A stretch of 64,000 bases of DNA from Lysobacter sp. Root76. GTDB taxonomy: Bacteria > Pseudomonadota > Gammaproteobacteria > Xanthomonadales > Xanthomonadaceae. This document shows, piece by piece, positions 40,287 through 49,880 of this stretch (position 1 is its first letter; every line of letters starts with the position of its first letter). Position numbers and translations under genes: made by a program. The notes beneath the pieces were generated by a model. That model ran no database searches, had not been told where the DNA came from, and saw nothing but the letters and a program-made list of their open reading frames with translations. The stretch is taken from the NCBI RefSeq assembly GCF_001428685.1, contig NZ_LMIK01000005.1:202839-266838 (forward strand). The letters are read 5' to 3'.

Positions 40287-41063
40287 TCAGCCCGCCGCTT
40301 CCGGCTCGCGCGGCGTGACCCAGCCCGCAGCGACGATGCCCAGCTCGTACAGCACGCACATCGGGATCGCCAGCATCAGCTGCGAGACCACGTCCGGCGG
40401 GGTGATCACCGCGGCGATGATGAAGATGCCGACCACCGCGTAGCCGCGGCCTTCCTTCAACTGCTTGGGCGTGACCCAGCCGAGCAGGACCAGGATCACC
40501 AGCGCCACCGGCAGCTCGAAGCTGGCGCCGAAGGCGAGGAAGATCACCAGCACGAAATCCAGGTACTTGCCGATGTCCGGCGTCATCGCCACCACCGACG
40601 GGGTGAACCTGACCAGGAAGCCGAACACCGCCGGCAGCACCAGGAAGTAGGCGAACGCGCAGCCGGCGTAGAACAGCGTCACCGCCGAGGCCAGCAAGGG
40701 CAGGGCCAGACGCTTCTCGCGCTTGTACAGCCCGGGCGCGACGAAGGCCCAGGCCTGGTAGAGCAGCCAGGGCACGGTCAGGAACAGCGCGGTGAAGAAC
40801 GCCAGTTTGACCGGGACGAAGAAGCCGCCGGCCGGATCGGCGGCGATCAGCTTGCCCGATTCCGGCAGCTTGCCCAGCAGCGGGCCGGCCAGCAGCGAGA
40901 AGATCTCCGAGGCGAACGGCATCAGCGCCAGGAACACGATCATCAGGCCGACCACGGCGCGCAGCAGGCGCGCGCGCAGTTCGATCAGGTGATCGAGCAG
41001 GCGCGGCTCGGCGCCGGCTTCGTCTTCGGCCGACGACGCGGCGCGGGGATCAGCGTCGCTCAT
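40287..41063 (-). CDS. tatC: Twin-arginine translocase subunit TatC
   Basis: 258 residues; six hydrophobic helices typical of TatC. It receives folded, cofactor-bearing proteins carrying RR signal peptides and docks TatB. The LLDHLIELRARLLRAVVGLM N-terminus contains the conserved Glu/Arg that contact the signal peptide, and the FSPF-like loop and GWVTPKQLKEGRGYAVVGIFI segments match. Its start overlaps tatB by 14 bases; tatA and tatB lie upstream, so the order is tatA-tatB-tatC. Confidence 0.96.
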   Translation of the reverse strand: MSDADPRAASSAEDEAGAEPRLLDHLIELRARLLRAVVGLMIVFLALMPFASEIFSLLAGPLLGKLPESGKLIAADPAGGFFVPVKLAFFTALFLTVPWLLYQAWAFVAPGLYKREKRLALPLLASAVTLFYAGCAFAYFLVLPAVFGFLVRFTPSVVAMTPDIGKYLDFVLVIFLAFGASFELPVALVILVLLGWVTPKQLKEGRGYAVVGIFIIAAVITPPDVVSQLMLAIPMCVLYELGIVAAGWVTPREPEAAG

Positions 41064-41436
41064 CGTCGGGCTTCGTGTCGGTAGGGGCGTCGGCGGGCAG
41101 CGCCGCGGGCTCGGCGGCCGGGCTGGAGTTCAGCGCTTCGACGCTGCGCTCGGCGTCGCGCAGCTCGCGCTGCACGGTGTCGCGGCTGTCGTGGATCTGG
41201 TTGCGCAGGCTTTCCTGGGCTTCGCGCAGGTCGGCCTGGGTCTGGCGCAGGCTGCGGCGCAATTCCTCGTCGGCCAGTTCGTTCTCGAGTTCGGATTTCA
41301 CCGAATACCACTGCGCGCGCGCGCGCCGCACCCACAGGCCGGCGAAGCGCGCGGCCTTGGGGAGGCGTTCGGGGCCGAGCACGAGCAGGGCCACGACCGC
41401 GATGACGAAGATTTCGGAGAAGCCGATGTCGAACAT
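41050..41436 (-). CDS. tatB: Sec-independent translocase subunit TatB
   Basis: 128 residues: an N-terminal membrane helix (MFDIGFSEIFVIAVVALLVLGPERLP), the GPERLP hinge, then a long amphipathic/coiled helix (about 30-105) and an Ala/Pro-rich acidic tail. TatB and TatC form the receptor for twin-arginine signal peptides. Length and hinge separate it from the shorter TatA. It overlaps tatC by 14 bases. Confidence 0.94.
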   Translation of the reverse strand: MFDIGFSEIFVIAVVALLVLGPERLPKAARFAGLWVRRARAQWYSVKSELENELADEELRRSLRQTQADLREAQESLRNQIHDSRDTVQRELRDAERSVEALNSSPAAEPAALPADAPTDTKPDDERR

Positions 41437-41476
41437 GACCGCGCGCCGGAAACGTCGGGGGGGACGCTAACGGGTA

Positions 41477-41701
41477 TCAGCGCGGGGTTTGTTCGTCGTT
41501 GCGCGTCTGCGCGTTGGCGTCTTCGCGCCGGGTTTCGTCGGGGAGCTGTGCGGCCGGCTTGTCTTCGTCCTGCACGCCCTTCTTGAAACCCTTCACCGCT
41601 TCGCCGAGGTCCTGGCCCACGTTCTTCAGGCGCTTGGTGCCGAACACCAGCACCACGATCACCAGCACGATCAGCCAGTGCCAAAGACTCAAACCGCCCA
41701 T
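41477..41701 (-). CDS. tatA: Sec-independent translocase subunit TatA
   Basis: 74 residues: N-terminal helix ([21 protein letters not shown]), hinge [10 protein letters not shown], then amphipathic helix [19 protein letters not shown], and an acidic hydrophilic tail. TatA oligomers form the protein-conducting pore. ATG at 41701 is used because it lies just ahead of the helix and gives the standard length; an earlier in-frame start would add 13 unusual residues. Forty bases separate it from tatB. Confidence 0.94.
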   Translation of the reverse strand: MGGLSLWHWLIVLVIVVLVFGTKRLKNVGQDLGEAVKGFKKGVQDEDKPAAQLPDETRREDANAQTRNDEQTPR

Positions 41702-41796
41702 GTGTGATTCCGCCGAAGTTGGGTGCTCAGGATACCGCAAGCCTTGTTACGGGACCCGTGACCGCAGGCATGTCTGCGCATGAATGGGCGCCGGGC

Positions 41797-42645
41797 TCAG
41801 GGCAGCGGTTCGACCTTGGTCTGGCTGGGCTCGTCGGCCGGCTCGGTGGGCGTGGCCGGCTGGATCGGAGCCGGCTGGACGGGGGCCGCGGCGGGCGTCG
41901 GGTTGGAGGGGTAGACGGTCGCGCCGGTGGCCGGGCGCGGCTCTTCCTGGCGGTTCGTGCGGGCGATCGCGCTGGCTTCTTCCAGGCGATCGCGGAAATC
42001 GACCACGGCTTCCGACGGCGCCTGCGCCGAACGGCCTTCGAAGATCATGCGCGGGGTGGTGCCGTTGCCGTAGACGACCTGGTTGGCCTGATCGTCGATC
42101 TGCAGCACCGCGCCGTCCAGGGCCACGCCCGCGAACAGGCCGCGCGCGCGCGACCAGGACCAGATTTCGGCCTTGAGCTGGCCGTCGGTGGCGGCCGCGG
42201 CGCTGCGGCCGACCGGGCCGGCGGCGACGCCGGCATCGGCGCCCAGGGTGATCTTGCCGTTGACGATCGAATCCAGGCCGCGCTCGCCGCGGAACACCAG
42301 CACGATGTCGGAGGACTGCACGCCGGCCTGGAAGCCGATGCTGCCGCCGGTGAGCTTGACGAAGCTCGGGTTGGACCAGGTGCCGTCGGGATTTTTGACC
42401 GACACCAGGCCGTGGCCGCGGCGGCCGCCCAGCACCAGGCCGACCTTGAGCGTGTCGGGCACGACCACGATCGCGCGCGCCTCGTCGAACAGCTTGTCCG
42501 GAATCGCCGACTCCGGAATCTGCTGGATGTCGCTGAGCACGCGCACCGCGTTGCGGGCGCGGGCGTCCTCGTCGGGGCCGGCGACGGCGGACGCGGCGAA
42601 GCTCAGGCTGAGCACGAGGAGGGCGAGACGCGACGGACGGGACAT
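41797..42645 (-). CDS. Lipid-binding SYLF-domain secreted protein
   Basis: 282 residues. The signal peptide (residues 1-22, ending SAVAG) is followed by a SYLF/Ysc84-type domain (about 35-220): AIPDKLFDEARAIVVVPDTLK, then GGRRGHGLVSVKNPDG, FVKLTGGSIGFQAGVQSSDIVLVF and GIEIWSWSRARGLFAGVALDG-like strand order. In eukaryotes these domains bind phosphoinositides; in bacteria the role is unclear, probably envelope lipid binding. A Pro/Ala/Thr-rich tail (about 225-282) looks disordered. Divergent from hemH by 165 bases. Confidence 0.87.
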   Translation of the reverse strand: MSRPSRLALLVLSLSFAASAVAGPDEDARARNAVRVLSDIQQIPESAIPDKLFDEARAIVVVPDTLKVGLVLGGRRGHGLVSVKNPDGTWSNPSFVKLTGGSIGFQAGVQSSDIVLVFRGERGLDSIVNGKITLGADAGVAAGPVGRSAAAATDGQLKAEIWSWSRARGLFAGVALDGAVLQIDDQANQVVYGNGTTPRMIFEGRSAQAPSEAVVDFRDRLEEASAIARTNRQEEPRPATGATVYPSNPTPAAAPVQPAPIQPATPTEPADEPSQTKVEPLP

Positions 42646-42810
42646 GGACGGACTCCGGCGAAGACGGGGGATGGCGCGCATGCGTATGACCGCGAAGGCG
42701 CGCCGTGGTTCAGGCTAGTAACGCGGCGATGAATCGCCACGGAACCGCGACGGCATCGCGCCGCGACCGCGCATGCTGCCCGGCCGCGTCGGTGCTGTCA
42801 TCCTATAGGC

Positions 42811-43836
42811 ATGCCCGCCGACGCCAGCATCGACCCCGATACCTCCGTTCCCGACGACGGTTCCTGCGCCGCAGCCGCGCGCGACACCGCTGTGGTGCTG
42901 GTCAACCTCGGTACGCCCGAGGCCCCGACCGCGCCCGCGGTGCGCCGCTATCTGTCCGAATTCCTGCACGACCGCCGCGTGGTCAGCCTGACCCGCTGGC
43001 TGTGGTGCCCGTTGCTGCACTTCGCGATCCTGCCGCTGCGCTCGTCGCGGGTCGCGCACAAGTACGCCAGCATCTGGCTGCCCGGCGAGGACGGCGGCTC
43101 GCCGCTGGCCGTCTACACGCGGCGCCTGGCGCGCGCGGTGCAGCGCGAACTGCCGCAGGTACGGGTGCTCGATGCGATGCGTTACGGCACGCCCTCGCTG
43201 CGCGGCGCCCTGCGGCAGCTGCGCGCCGACGGCGTGCGCAGGCTGCTGGTGCTGCCGCTGTACCCGCAGTACTCGACCTCGACCACGGCCTCGGTGGCCG
43301 ATGTGATCGCGCGCGGCGAAGGCCCGACCACGCGCATGGTCGAGGACTACCACTGCGATCCGGGCTGGGTCGCGGCGGTGGCGAACTCGATCCGCGCCCA
43401 TCGCGAGGCGAACGGCGCCGGCGAGCACCTGCTGTTCTCGTTCCACGGCCTGCCGCAGCGCCTGGCCGACGACGGCGATCCCTATCCGCAGCACTGCGAG
43501 GCCGGCGCGCGCGCGATCGCGCAGGCGCTGGGCCTGGCCGACGAGGCCTGGACCCTGAGCTACCAGTCGCGCTTCGGCCGCGAACGCTGGCTGGAACCGG
43601 CGACCGCGGCCACCCTGCAGGCCCTGGCCGCGCGCGGCCTGCGCCGGGTCGACGTGGTCGCGCCCGGGTTCGCGGTCGACTGCCTGGAAACGCTGGAAGA
43701 GGTGGCGATGATGCTGGCCGAGGATTTCGCCGCGCGCGGCGGCGAGCTGCGCTACATCCCCTGCCTCAACGACAGCCCCGAGCATGCGGCGGTGCTGGCG
43801 GCGATCGCGCGCCGCGAACTGGAGGCCTGGGCATGA
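42811..43836 (+). CDS. hemH: Ferrochelatase
   Basis: Inserts Fe2+ into protoporphyrin IX to give protoheme, the last heme step. 341 residues. The N-terminal [21 protein letters not shown] is diagnostic. The catalytic His lies in [11 protein letters not shown] (about residue 211) and the acidic partner in [16 protein letters not shown]. Also present are the [15 protein letters not shown] loop and a C-terminal CLNDSPEHA. There is no [2Fe-2S] Cys cluster at the extreme C-terminus. It overlaps the next gene with ATGA. Confidence 0.95.
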   Translation: MPADASIDPDTSVPDDGSCAAAARDTAVVLVNLGTPEAPTAPAVRRYLSEFLHDRRVVSLTRWLWCPLLHFAILPLRSSRVAHKYASIWLPGEDGGSPLAVYTRRLARAVQRELPQVRVLDAMRYGTPSLRGALRQLRADGVRRLLVLPLYPQYSTSTTASVADVIARGEGPTTRMVEDYHCDPGWVAAVANSIRAHREANGAGEHLLFSFHGLPQRLADDGDPYPQHCEAGARAIAQALGLADEAWTLSYQSRFGRERWLEPATAATLQALAARGLRRVDVVAPGFAVDCLETLEEVAMMLAEDFAARGGELRYIPCLNDSPEHAAVLAAIARRELEAWA

Positions 43837-44741
43837 GCGGCGACGGCCAGCGCGCCGCCGCGGCCTTGCGCGAGTTCGCGGTCGACACCCCGTTCGGCCG
43901 CCTCGGCGGCCTGCGCAACAACGTCCACGGCGCGCCGCGCCTGCTGGCGCTGCATGGTTGGCTGGACAATGCGGCGAGCTTCGTGCCGCTGGCGCCGCAT
44001 CTGGCCGGTTTCGACCTGGTCGCCCCGGACCTGCCGGGTCACGGGGTCAGCGCGCATTTGCCGCCGTCCGCCGAGTACACCCTGGTGGCCGCCGCGCGCG
44101 CCGCGTTCGCGGTCGCCGATGCGCTGGGCTGGGACCGCTTCGCCCTGCTCGGCCATTCGATGGGCGGCGCCACCGCCAGCCTGATGGCCGCCGCGGCGCC
44201 GCAGCGGATCGAGCGCCTGCAGCTGATCGAGGCCCTGGGCGGCTTGTCCGAAGCCGAAGAGCGCACCGCATCGCGCTTGCGCGACGCCTTCGCCGACCAG
44301 GCCGCCTTGTCCGGCAAGCAACTGCGCGTGTTCGGCGACATCGCCACCGCGGTGCGCGCGCGCATGCAGGCCAACGGCCTGAGCGAGCCCGTGGCGCGGT
44401 TGCTGGTCGAGCGCGGCATCGCCCCGGTGCCCGCCGGCCGCTACGCCGACGACGCGGCCGGCGGCTACATCTGGCGCAGCGACCCGCGCCTGACCCTGGC
44501 CACGGCGGTGCGCATGACCGAGGCGCAGGTGCGCGACGTGATCGCCTCCATCCAATGCCCGACCCGGGTGATCTACGTCGAACCCGCGTTCCAGTACTTC
44601 AACACCGAACTGCGCAATGCGCGCATCGCCCTGCTGCGCCACGGCGAAAGCGCGGCGGTGCCCGGCGGCCATCACCTGCACATGGAAGACCCCGATGCGG
44701 TCATGGCCGCGATCGGCGACTTCCTGACCCGGCCGCTGTAA
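43833..44741 (+). CDS. Alpha/beta hydrolase (serine hydrolase-like)
   Basis: 302-residue alpha/beta hydrolase. The oxyanion motif is [14 protein letters not shown], the nucleophile S109 is in LGHSMGGA, and the His is probably in [11 protein letters not shown] near the C-terminus. The overall shape resembles the SERHL/MEST group. Substrate is not predicted. Its ATG overlaps the hemH stop (ATGA), so both are co-translated; no known functional link with heme synthesis exists, and I infer none beyond co-expression. Confidence 0.85.
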   Translation: MSGDGQRAAAALREFAVDTPFGRLGGLRNNVHGAPRLLALHGWLDNAASFVPLAPHLAGFDLVAPDLPGHGVSAHLPPSAEYTLVAAARAAFAVADALGWDRFALLGHSMGGATASLMAAAAPQRIERLQLIEALGGLSEAEERTASRLRDAFADQAALSGKQLRVFGDIATAVRARMQANGLSEPVARLLVERGIAPVPAGRYADDAAGGYIWRSDPRLTLATAVRMTEAQVRDVIASIQCPTRVIYVEPAFQYFNTELRNARIALLRHGESAAVPGGHHLHMEDPDAVMAAIGDFLTRPL

Positions 44742-44776
44742 GGGCCGAGCGCACGACGAGATAGCCAAGCGCCTGC

Positions 44777-45040
44777 CTACGGCGTCGGCGGCTTTCCATC
44801 CGGGCAGCGGATCGGTGCCAAGCCGAGGTACTCGCGCAGGCCGTTGTCGTCGAGCTTGATGAAATGACAGCCGGTTTCGCTGTCGCATTCGCCGGTGTAG
44901 ATCGCGCCGCGCCAGCGCACCGCGGGAGTCACGTCGTAGCAGTAGCCGCCGCCGTCGAAGCGGACCCACCAGAACGCAGCGGCGCCCGCGCCGATTAGGG
45001 CGACGGCGAACAGAGCCAGGGCGACGCGTTTGAGCGTCAT
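44777..45040 (-). CDS. Small single-pass membrane protein
   Basis: 87 residues. One N-terminal helix (about 5-26) is followed by a short soluble part with four Cys (CYDVTPAVRWRG, GECDSETGCHF, IRCPDG) which could make two disulfides in the periplasm. The family is unknown. It is convergent with the hydrolase (35 bases) and downstream of the metallopeptidase gene on the same strand. Confidence 0.6.
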   Translation of the reverse strand: MTLKRVALALFAVALIGAGAAAFWWVRFDGGGYCYDVTPAVRWRGAIYTGECDSETGCHFIKLDDNGLREYLGLAPIRCPDGKPPTP

Positions 45041-45173
45041 CGAGGCGATCGCCGCGGAACTGGCCGCATGGTGGGGGCCGCGCTGAGCGCGGCGCAACGC
45101 GCGACGGTTGCGTCCAGGCCGGTCTCGATATCGCCGCGCCAGCGTGAGTGCACGCGGCGGTCGACGACGGCGC

Positions 45174-45971
45174 TCAGCTCGTCTTGCCGCATAGGGCGTT
45201 GAGCGCTGCCTTCAACGGCCGCCCTTCGTTGCGGAAATACTCGCGCTGGTCGCGCCAGCGCGGGCTGCGCGCTTCGACCTCGCGCCAGAACGCGCGCGAG
45301 TGGTCGGCGTGGATCAGATGGCACAGCTCGTGCACCAGCACGTATTCGAACGCGGCCGGCGGCGCCAGCACCAGGGCCAGGTCCAGCGACAGCGCGCCGT
45401 CGGGCGAGAGCGAGCCCCATTGCGAAGACATCACGCGCAGGCGGATGCGCGCGGGCGCGCGCGGCAGGCCGTGCAGGTATTTGGGCAGCCAGCGCCCGAT
45501 GTCGGCGCGGGCCTGGGCCTCGTAGAAATCGCGCAGCGCGCGCCGCAGCGCGGCCGGTGCGACCGCTTCGGGTGCGACGATGGCGATCGCGCCGTCAGCG
45601 TCCTCGGCGATGCGCAGGTAGCGGCCGACGCTCCAGCGCAGCGGCCGCGATTCGCCGCGCAACGGCAGCTGCCCGTCCATGTGCGGCTGCAACGCCGCGT
45701 GTTCGCTGCGGGTGCTGGCGAGCTGCGCGGCCAGCCAGTCGCCGTGCTCGCGCACGAAGCGCTCGCCGGCGCGGTCGCTGGCGCGCACCGGCAGGGTCAG
45801 GCGCGCGCCGCGTTCGTCGACGCTGAGCTTGAGCCGGCGCGCGCGCGGATCGCGCACGCGCAGCAATTCGACCGCGCGCCCGTCGTCGAGCACGATCGTG
45901 ACCGTCTCGCGTTCGACCCCGCGCGCGACCGGACGCGACTGGCCGGTCAGCAGGCGCAGCAGGCTGGTCAT
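45174..45971 (-). CDS. YgjP-type (DUF45) zinc metallopeptidase
   Basis: 265 residues. The C-terminal half is a zincin: HELCHLIHADHSRAFW at about residue 213 contains HExxH, with the third ligand in the following His, and MSSQWGSLSPDGALSLD is the YgjP/DUF45 signature. The N-terminal half (about 1-120) is a mixed beta domain. This family includes bacterial SprT-like predicted proteases of unknown physiological targets. Active as a soluble cytoplasmic protein by lack of a signal peptide. The left end lies about 130 bases from the small membrane protein start. Confidence 0.85.
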   Translation of the reverse strand: MTSLLRLLTGQSRPVARGVERETVTIVLDDGRAVELLRVRDPRARRLKLSVDERGARLTLPVRASDRAGERFVREHGDWLAAQLASTRSEHAALQPHMDGQLPLRGESRPLRWSVGRYLRIAEDADGAIAIVAPEAVAPAALRRALRDFYEAQARADIGRWLPKYLHGLPRAPARIRLRVMSSQWGSLSPDGALSLDLALVLAPPAAFEYVLVHELCHLIHADHSRAFWREVEARSPRWRDQREYFRNEGRPLKAALNALCGKTS

Positions 45972-46279
45972 GGGTGGGGTTCCGCCATGCGCAGAGGATA
46001 GCGCGCGGGGATGACGGTTGCGGGGCGAGGTGCGGTGAGCGCTTCAACGCGGGCTTGGGTGTGCGCTGAGCTGATGCCTGCGGCGCAGAAGGTTCCGATT
46101 CTCCTTCTCCCTTGGACGAAGGCGGCTCGTAGAGACTGGCGCTCGCGCCGAACCCTCACCCCAAGCCGCACCCCGACCCGACCGCACAGCGGTCGGGCGT
46201 CCGGTGCAGCGCGAGCCGTCGGCTCGCAAGCACGGCCCCTCACCCCGGCGGCTACGGCAGGAGCGAAGGGCTCAGAGCT
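45972..46279. other. Non-coding gap before rdgC
   Basis: 308 bases with no credible gene. It contains gaaccctcaccccaag and an inverted pair around gaccgcacagcggtc (about 46179-46195), and a weak pair gcgagccgtcggctcgc near 46210-46226. Possibly remnants of a dispersed intergenic repeat. Confidence 0.4.
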
Positions 46280-47185
46280 TCAAGCCTCGGCCTTGCTCAA
46301 CTTCAGCGCCGGCTCCAGCACGTTGAACAGGCGCTTGACCTCGCCGCTCATCAGCGCGAAGCGCGCGTCGAGTTCTGCGCGCAGGTCGTCGCGCTCGGTG
46401 TTCTCCAGGCTGTCGACGGCGCCGTCGAGCAGCTTGAACTTGCGGATCACCAGGTCCTCGCCGAGCACGAACGACACATGGTCGTCCAGGTTCAGCGCCA
46501 GGCGGGTGACCTGCTTGCCGGTTTCCAGGTGCTTGTTGATCTCGTCGCCCTGCAGCTCCATGCGCTGGCACTTGACCACCGCGCCCTGTTCCATCGGGTC
46601 GCGCAGTTCGCATTCGTCGCCCAGGGTCAGCCCCTCGGGCAGCGGTTCGCCGGCCAGCCAGCCGGTCAGGATCGAGCGCGGTGCGACTTCGGCGTTCAGC
46701 GGCAGCGCCGGGAAGCTGCCCAGCGCGCGGCGGATCTCGCTGACCACGTTCTCGCCGCTCTTGCGGCTGGAGGTGTCGACCACGACGATGCCGTGCTCCA
46801 GGTCGAGCAGGGCGTCGGTGCGGCTGGGCTTGATGAAGGCGCGCGGCAGCAGGTCGACGATCAGCTCGTCCTTGAGCCGCTTGCGGGTGCGGCTGCCCGG
46901 CTTGCGGCCTTCCTTCTGTTCGATCTCGGCCAGCTTCTTGGCCAGCATGTCGTTGACCACCGAACCCGGCAGCAGCCGGTCTTCGCCGCCGACGCTGAGC
47001 CAGATCGCGTCCTGGATGCGGTGCGACATGGCTTCGGCATCGCGCCCGAACGGCGAGATGAAACCGCGCGAGGACAGCTCCAGCGGGCCGACCGGCTTGA
47101 GCTTGCACTCCTCCAGGCCGGTGTCGAGTTCGTCGAGTTTGGTGGTGGTCGGGAAGCGGAACAGCGTCAGGTTGCGGAAGAACAT
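46280..47185 (-). CDS. rdgC: Recombination-associated protein RdgC
   Basis: 301 residues, the standard RdgC length. RdgC forms a ring-shaped dimer that coats DNA and limits RecA. Recognised from MFFRNLTLFRFP, the early SSRGFISPFGRD segment, EGRKPGSRTRKRLKDELIVDL and the C-terminal RLALNLDDHVSFVLGEDLVIRKFKL. Single gene with about 51 bases to ttcA upstream on the same strand; the two may be co-transcribed. Confidence 0.95.
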   Translation of the reverse strand: MFFRNLTLFRFPTTTKLDELDTGLEECKLKPVGPLELSSRGFISPFGRDAEAMSHRIQDAIWLSVGGEDRLLPGSVVNDMLAKKLAEIEQKEGRKPGSRTRKRLKDELIVDLLPRAFIKPSRTDALLDLEHGIVVVDTSSRKSGENVVSEIRRALGSFPALPLNAEVAPRSILTGWLAGEPLPEGLTLGDECELRDPMEQGAVVKCQRMELQGDEINKHLETGKQVTRLALNLDDHVSFVLGEDLVIRKFKLLDGAVDSLENTERDDLRAELDARFALMSGEVKRLFNVLEPALKLSKAEA

Positions 47186-47236
47186 CGAAATCCCGAAAAA
47201 GTGAGGAAGGGGGGCGCAGCGGAATCGCGGCCGGGC

Positions 47237-48154
47237 TTACATGGCCGGCGACTCCGCCTCGTCTTCCCGTTCGTGCGGCTCTCCCGCCAGCCACGCACGC
47301 GTGTCCGGCAGGGGCGAGGGGCCGGCATGGCCCAGGGCGAGGAAATCGAACAACTTGGGATCCGACAGCTGCGAGGGGCGGATGTCGCCCAGGGCCCGCG
47401 AGATGGTTTCGATCCGGCCCGGGGTGTCGCGCTCCCAGGCGTCCATCATCTTCTTGACCTGCTTGCGTTGCAGGTTTTCCTGCGAGCCGCACAGGTTGCA
47501 GGGAATGATCGGGAACTCGCGCTGCGCGGCGTACTGGGCGATGTCGTCCTCGCGCACGTAGGCCAGCGGCCGGATCACCACGTGCTTGCCGTCGTCGGAC
47601 AGCAGCTTGGGCGGCATTCCGCTGAGCTTGGCGTGGAAGAACAGGTTGAGGAAGAAGGTCGCGACGAGGTCGTCGCGGTGGTGGCCCAGCGCGATCTTGG
47701 TGAAGCCTTGCTGCTCGGCGTAGGTGTACAGCGCGCCGCGCCGCAGGCGCGAGCACAGCGAGCACATGGTCTTGCCCTCGGGCACGACCCGGGTCACCAC
47801 CGAGTACGTGTCCTGCTCGAGGATCTTGTACGGCACGCCGACCGATTCCAGGTAGGCGGGCAGCACGTGCTCGGGGAAGTCGGGCTGCTTCTGGTCCAGG
47901 TTGACCGCGACCAGTTCGAACTTGACCGGCGCCTTCTTCTGCAGCTGCAGCAGGATGTCGAGCAGGGTGTAGCTGTCCTTGCCGCCGGACAGGCAGACCA
48001 TGACCTTGTCGCCTTCTTCGATCATGCCGAAGTCGGCGATCGCGCGGCCGACCTGGTGGCGCAGGCGCTTGGCCAGGCGCTGCTGTTCGTGGGCGCGGCG
48101 CTGCTCGGCGCGGACGTGGCGCTGGGGTTCGGCTAGGGGCAGGACGGTGCTCAT
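47237..48154 (-). CDS. ttcA: tRNA 2-thiocytidine biosynthesis protein TtcA
   Basis: 305 residues. Adenylates and thiolates C32 of certain tRNAs. The PP-loop [15 protein letters not shown] is at residues 51-65 (SGGKDS 56-61). The [4Fe-4S] cysteines are in [13 protein letters not shown] and [13 protein letters not shown]. The [15 protein letters not shown] segment is another signature. ATG at 48154 is used; earlier in-frame codons fall in a non-coding palindrome zone. Confidence 0.95.
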   Translation of the reverse strand: MSTVLPLAEPQRHVRAEQRRAHEQQRLAKRLRHQVGRAIADFGMIEEGDKVMVCLSGGKDSYTLLDILLQLQKKAPVKFELVAVNLDQKQPDFPEHVLPAYLESVGVPYKILEQDTYSVVTRVVPEGKTMCSLCSRLRRGALYTYAEQQGFTKIALGHHRDDLVATFFLNLFFHAKLSGMPPKLLSDDGKHVVIRPLAYVREDDIAQYAAQREFPIIPCNLCGSQENLQRKQVKKMMDAWERDTPGRIETISRALGDIRPSQLSDPKLFDFLALGHAGPSPLPDTRAWLAGEPHEREDEAESPAM

Positions 48155-48267
48155 CAGGCCGACCATTCTACGGGCTGGGCCGGCGCGGCTGCGATCCGGG
48201 GCCGGGCGGCGACCGCGTCGGCTTCCAAGCGCCGCGAACGGTGCACGAACGAACGATGCACAAGCGA

Positions 48268-48289
48268 ACGGCGCGGTGCACCGCGCCGT
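48268..48289. terminator. 22-bp perfect palindrome with TGCA loop
   Basis: acggcgcgg-tgca-ccgcgccgt, stem 9 bp, in the 224-base gap between ttcA and the secreted protein. It lies about 90 bases past the stop of the small secreted gene. No T-run, so function is tentative. The flanks hold three imperfect copies of cgaacgrtgcacaa. Confidence 0.45.
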
Positions 48290-48378
48290 CGTGGCGGCAA
48301 GGGCTAACGCCATCCGCCGAAAGCCGCCGCCCGTTCTCCGGGGCGGTCGGCGCGAGCCTGCTTCTACCTGTGGGACAT

Positions 48379-48693
48379 TTACTTGGGGGCATCCTTGCCG
48401 CGAACCGGGGCCGGGCTGTCCTCGGCCACCGGCTTCAGCGTCATCTCGCGGTGGCCGTCCGTGGGCGTCTGACCCGGGTTGAGGTTCGTATCCGGCGCGA
48501 CCGCAATATTGAGGCGGCACTCCTTCTTGAGCGGAACGCCGGAAGGGAATTGCTGGCATTTGTCGCTTTTCACGCCATCCGGGCAGCACCATTTGGTGCC
48601 TCTTTCGCCCGCGATGATGATGTTCTTGGCCATAGCCTGCTGCGAGGCGCATGCGATCAACACGAAAGCGGCAGTCAGAACGAAGCGATTCAT
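48379..48693 (-). CDS. Small secreted Cys-containing protein
   Basis: 104 residues. The signal peptide (about 1-22, ending QAMA) is preceded by ATG at 48693, seven bases after agg of aggagag. The mature part has [21 protein letters not shown] and KECRLN, giving four Cys. The tail is Pro/Asp-rich ([10 protein letters not shown]). Family unknown. It uses slightly AT-richer codons than its neighbours and has a markedly AT-rich upstream region (tctctaactaaatatg...), which may be a promoter or sign of transfer. Confidence 0.65.
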   Translation of the reverse strand: MNRFVLTAAFVLIACASQQAMAKNIIIAGERGTKWCCPDGVKSDKCQQFPSGVPLKKECRLNIAVAPDTNLNPGQTPTDGHREMTLKPVAEDSPAPVRGKDAPK

Positions 48694-48929
48694 CAGACCT
48701 CTCCTTGGTGTGCGGCTTATCCGCGGCGCCAGGATAGGCAAACGATTCTCTAACTAAATATGAACGAAATTTTTACTATTCAGGCGGTCGACAGTCGGCC
48801 GGGCCGGCTGCCCGACCGCGGCGCGACGCGGCAGGCGGCGGGCCCGCGCTGCCGCGCGTCGATCGCTGCGCGTCAAGCGCCGCCGTCTGGAGTTATGGCG
48901 ACGCCATCGCCGCGCGTTAAGCTCGACGC

Positions 48930-49139
48930 ATGAGCGAGAGCGACGACCCCGCCGAAATAGCACGCAAGCTGGCCGAACTGCGGTTGGAGCATCGCGACCT
49001 GGATGCGGCCATCGACCGTCTGGCTCATGACACCGACGCCGACGAACTCACAGTCAAGCGCCTGAAGAAACGCAAGCTGTGGCTGAAGGATTGCATCGCG
49101 CGCTTGGAAAGCGCGTTGATTCCCGACGAGCCGGCCTGA
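48930..49139 (+). CDS. YdcH-family (DUF465) protein
   Basis: 69 residues. It matches DUF465/YdcH: a short coiled-coil ELRLEHRDLDAAIDRLAHD followed by ELTVKRLKKRKLWLKDCIARLES. These small helical proteins are common in Proteobacteria, but their role is not known. It starts at a proper ATG (48930). The stop is at 49139. Followed by the unknown three-gene envelope cassette. Confidence 0.85.
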   Translation: MSESDDPAEIARKLAELRLEHRDLDAAIDRLAHDTDADELTVKRLKKRKLWLKDCIARLESALIPDEPA

Positions 49140-49265
49140 GCGCCGGTCGCGGCAACACCGTCATCGCCGTAGCGCGTGCCGCCTCATGCGCGTTTGGTGA
49201 CGTGCGTGGCTGCTGCCGGCCTTAGCCCCTGTGCTACGGTGCGCGCACTCGTAGCGGGTCACCGA

Positions 49266-49880
49266 ATGGCGAACAAGGACGAACTCATCGGCGCGGCGCG
49301 CAACCCGTGGTGGCGGGCTGCCGCCATCGTCGCTGCGCTGGCGCTGGTGGCGACCTTCGCATTGGGCGGATTCAAGCCGGCGAAGGATCAGACCAAGCCG
49401 CTGGCGCAGTACTCAGCCGGCCAACGCGTGCAGAGCGGGGCGATGGCGGTGACGCCGGTGCGCGCCTGGGTGGCGCATTACCGCCCGGGCGGGCGGATGG
49501 AACCGAATCAGCTTTACCTGGTTCTGCAAGCCGACATCGAGAACCTCACCGGGCGCAGCTACAGCGGCTTCGGCTACCCGCGCCAGGATCTCATCCTGGT
49601 ATCGGCCCAGCGCGAGCCGGTGCAAGCCGACAATCTGCTCATGGCCGATGACCACGGCGTGGTCGCCGACCTGCATCCGCGCCTTATCCAACGCGTGGAG
49701 CTGATCTGGAAGCTGCCGCCGGCTTACGTCTACGCGCCGCGCCAGACCTTCGGCCTGTTCGCGCGCGACTACAAAGCCAAGGCCTATCTCAACGACGAAG
49801 GCGCCTGGCTGCAGGGCGATCCGCTGGCCAAGCTCGATCTGCCCGTGCAAGACCTGCGCGACCGGCTGGTGGCGCCGTGA
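49266..49880 (+). CDS. Membrane-anchored periplasmic protein, gene 1 of 3 (unknown)
   Basis: 204 residues with an N-terminal signal-anchor (AAAIVAALALVATFALGGF, about 18-36) and a soluble beta-rich domain. RPGGRMEPNQLYLVLQADIENLTGR is reminiscent of a DUF4352-type Ig domain, and later comes LIQRVELIWKLPPAYVY. Function is not recognised. Its stop overlaps the next gene's start by GTGA, the mark of a coupled operon. Genes 1-3 share size (about 205 residues) and layout, suggesting they arose by duplication. Confidence 0.65.
   Translation: MANKDELIGAARNPWWRAAAIVAALALVATFALGGFKPAKDQTKPLAQYSAGQRVQSGAMAVTPVRAWVAHYRPGGRMEPNQLYLVLQADIENLTGRSYSGFGYPRQDLILVSAQREPVQADNLLMADDHGVVADLHPRLIQRVELIWKLPPAYVYAPRQTFGLFARDYKAKAYLNDEGAWLQGDPLAKLDLPVQDLRDRLVAP

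Noticed and set aside
46011..47204. 397-codon plus frame opposite rdgC
   Set aside because: Ser/Arg-rich shadow of a conserved gene on the minus strand.
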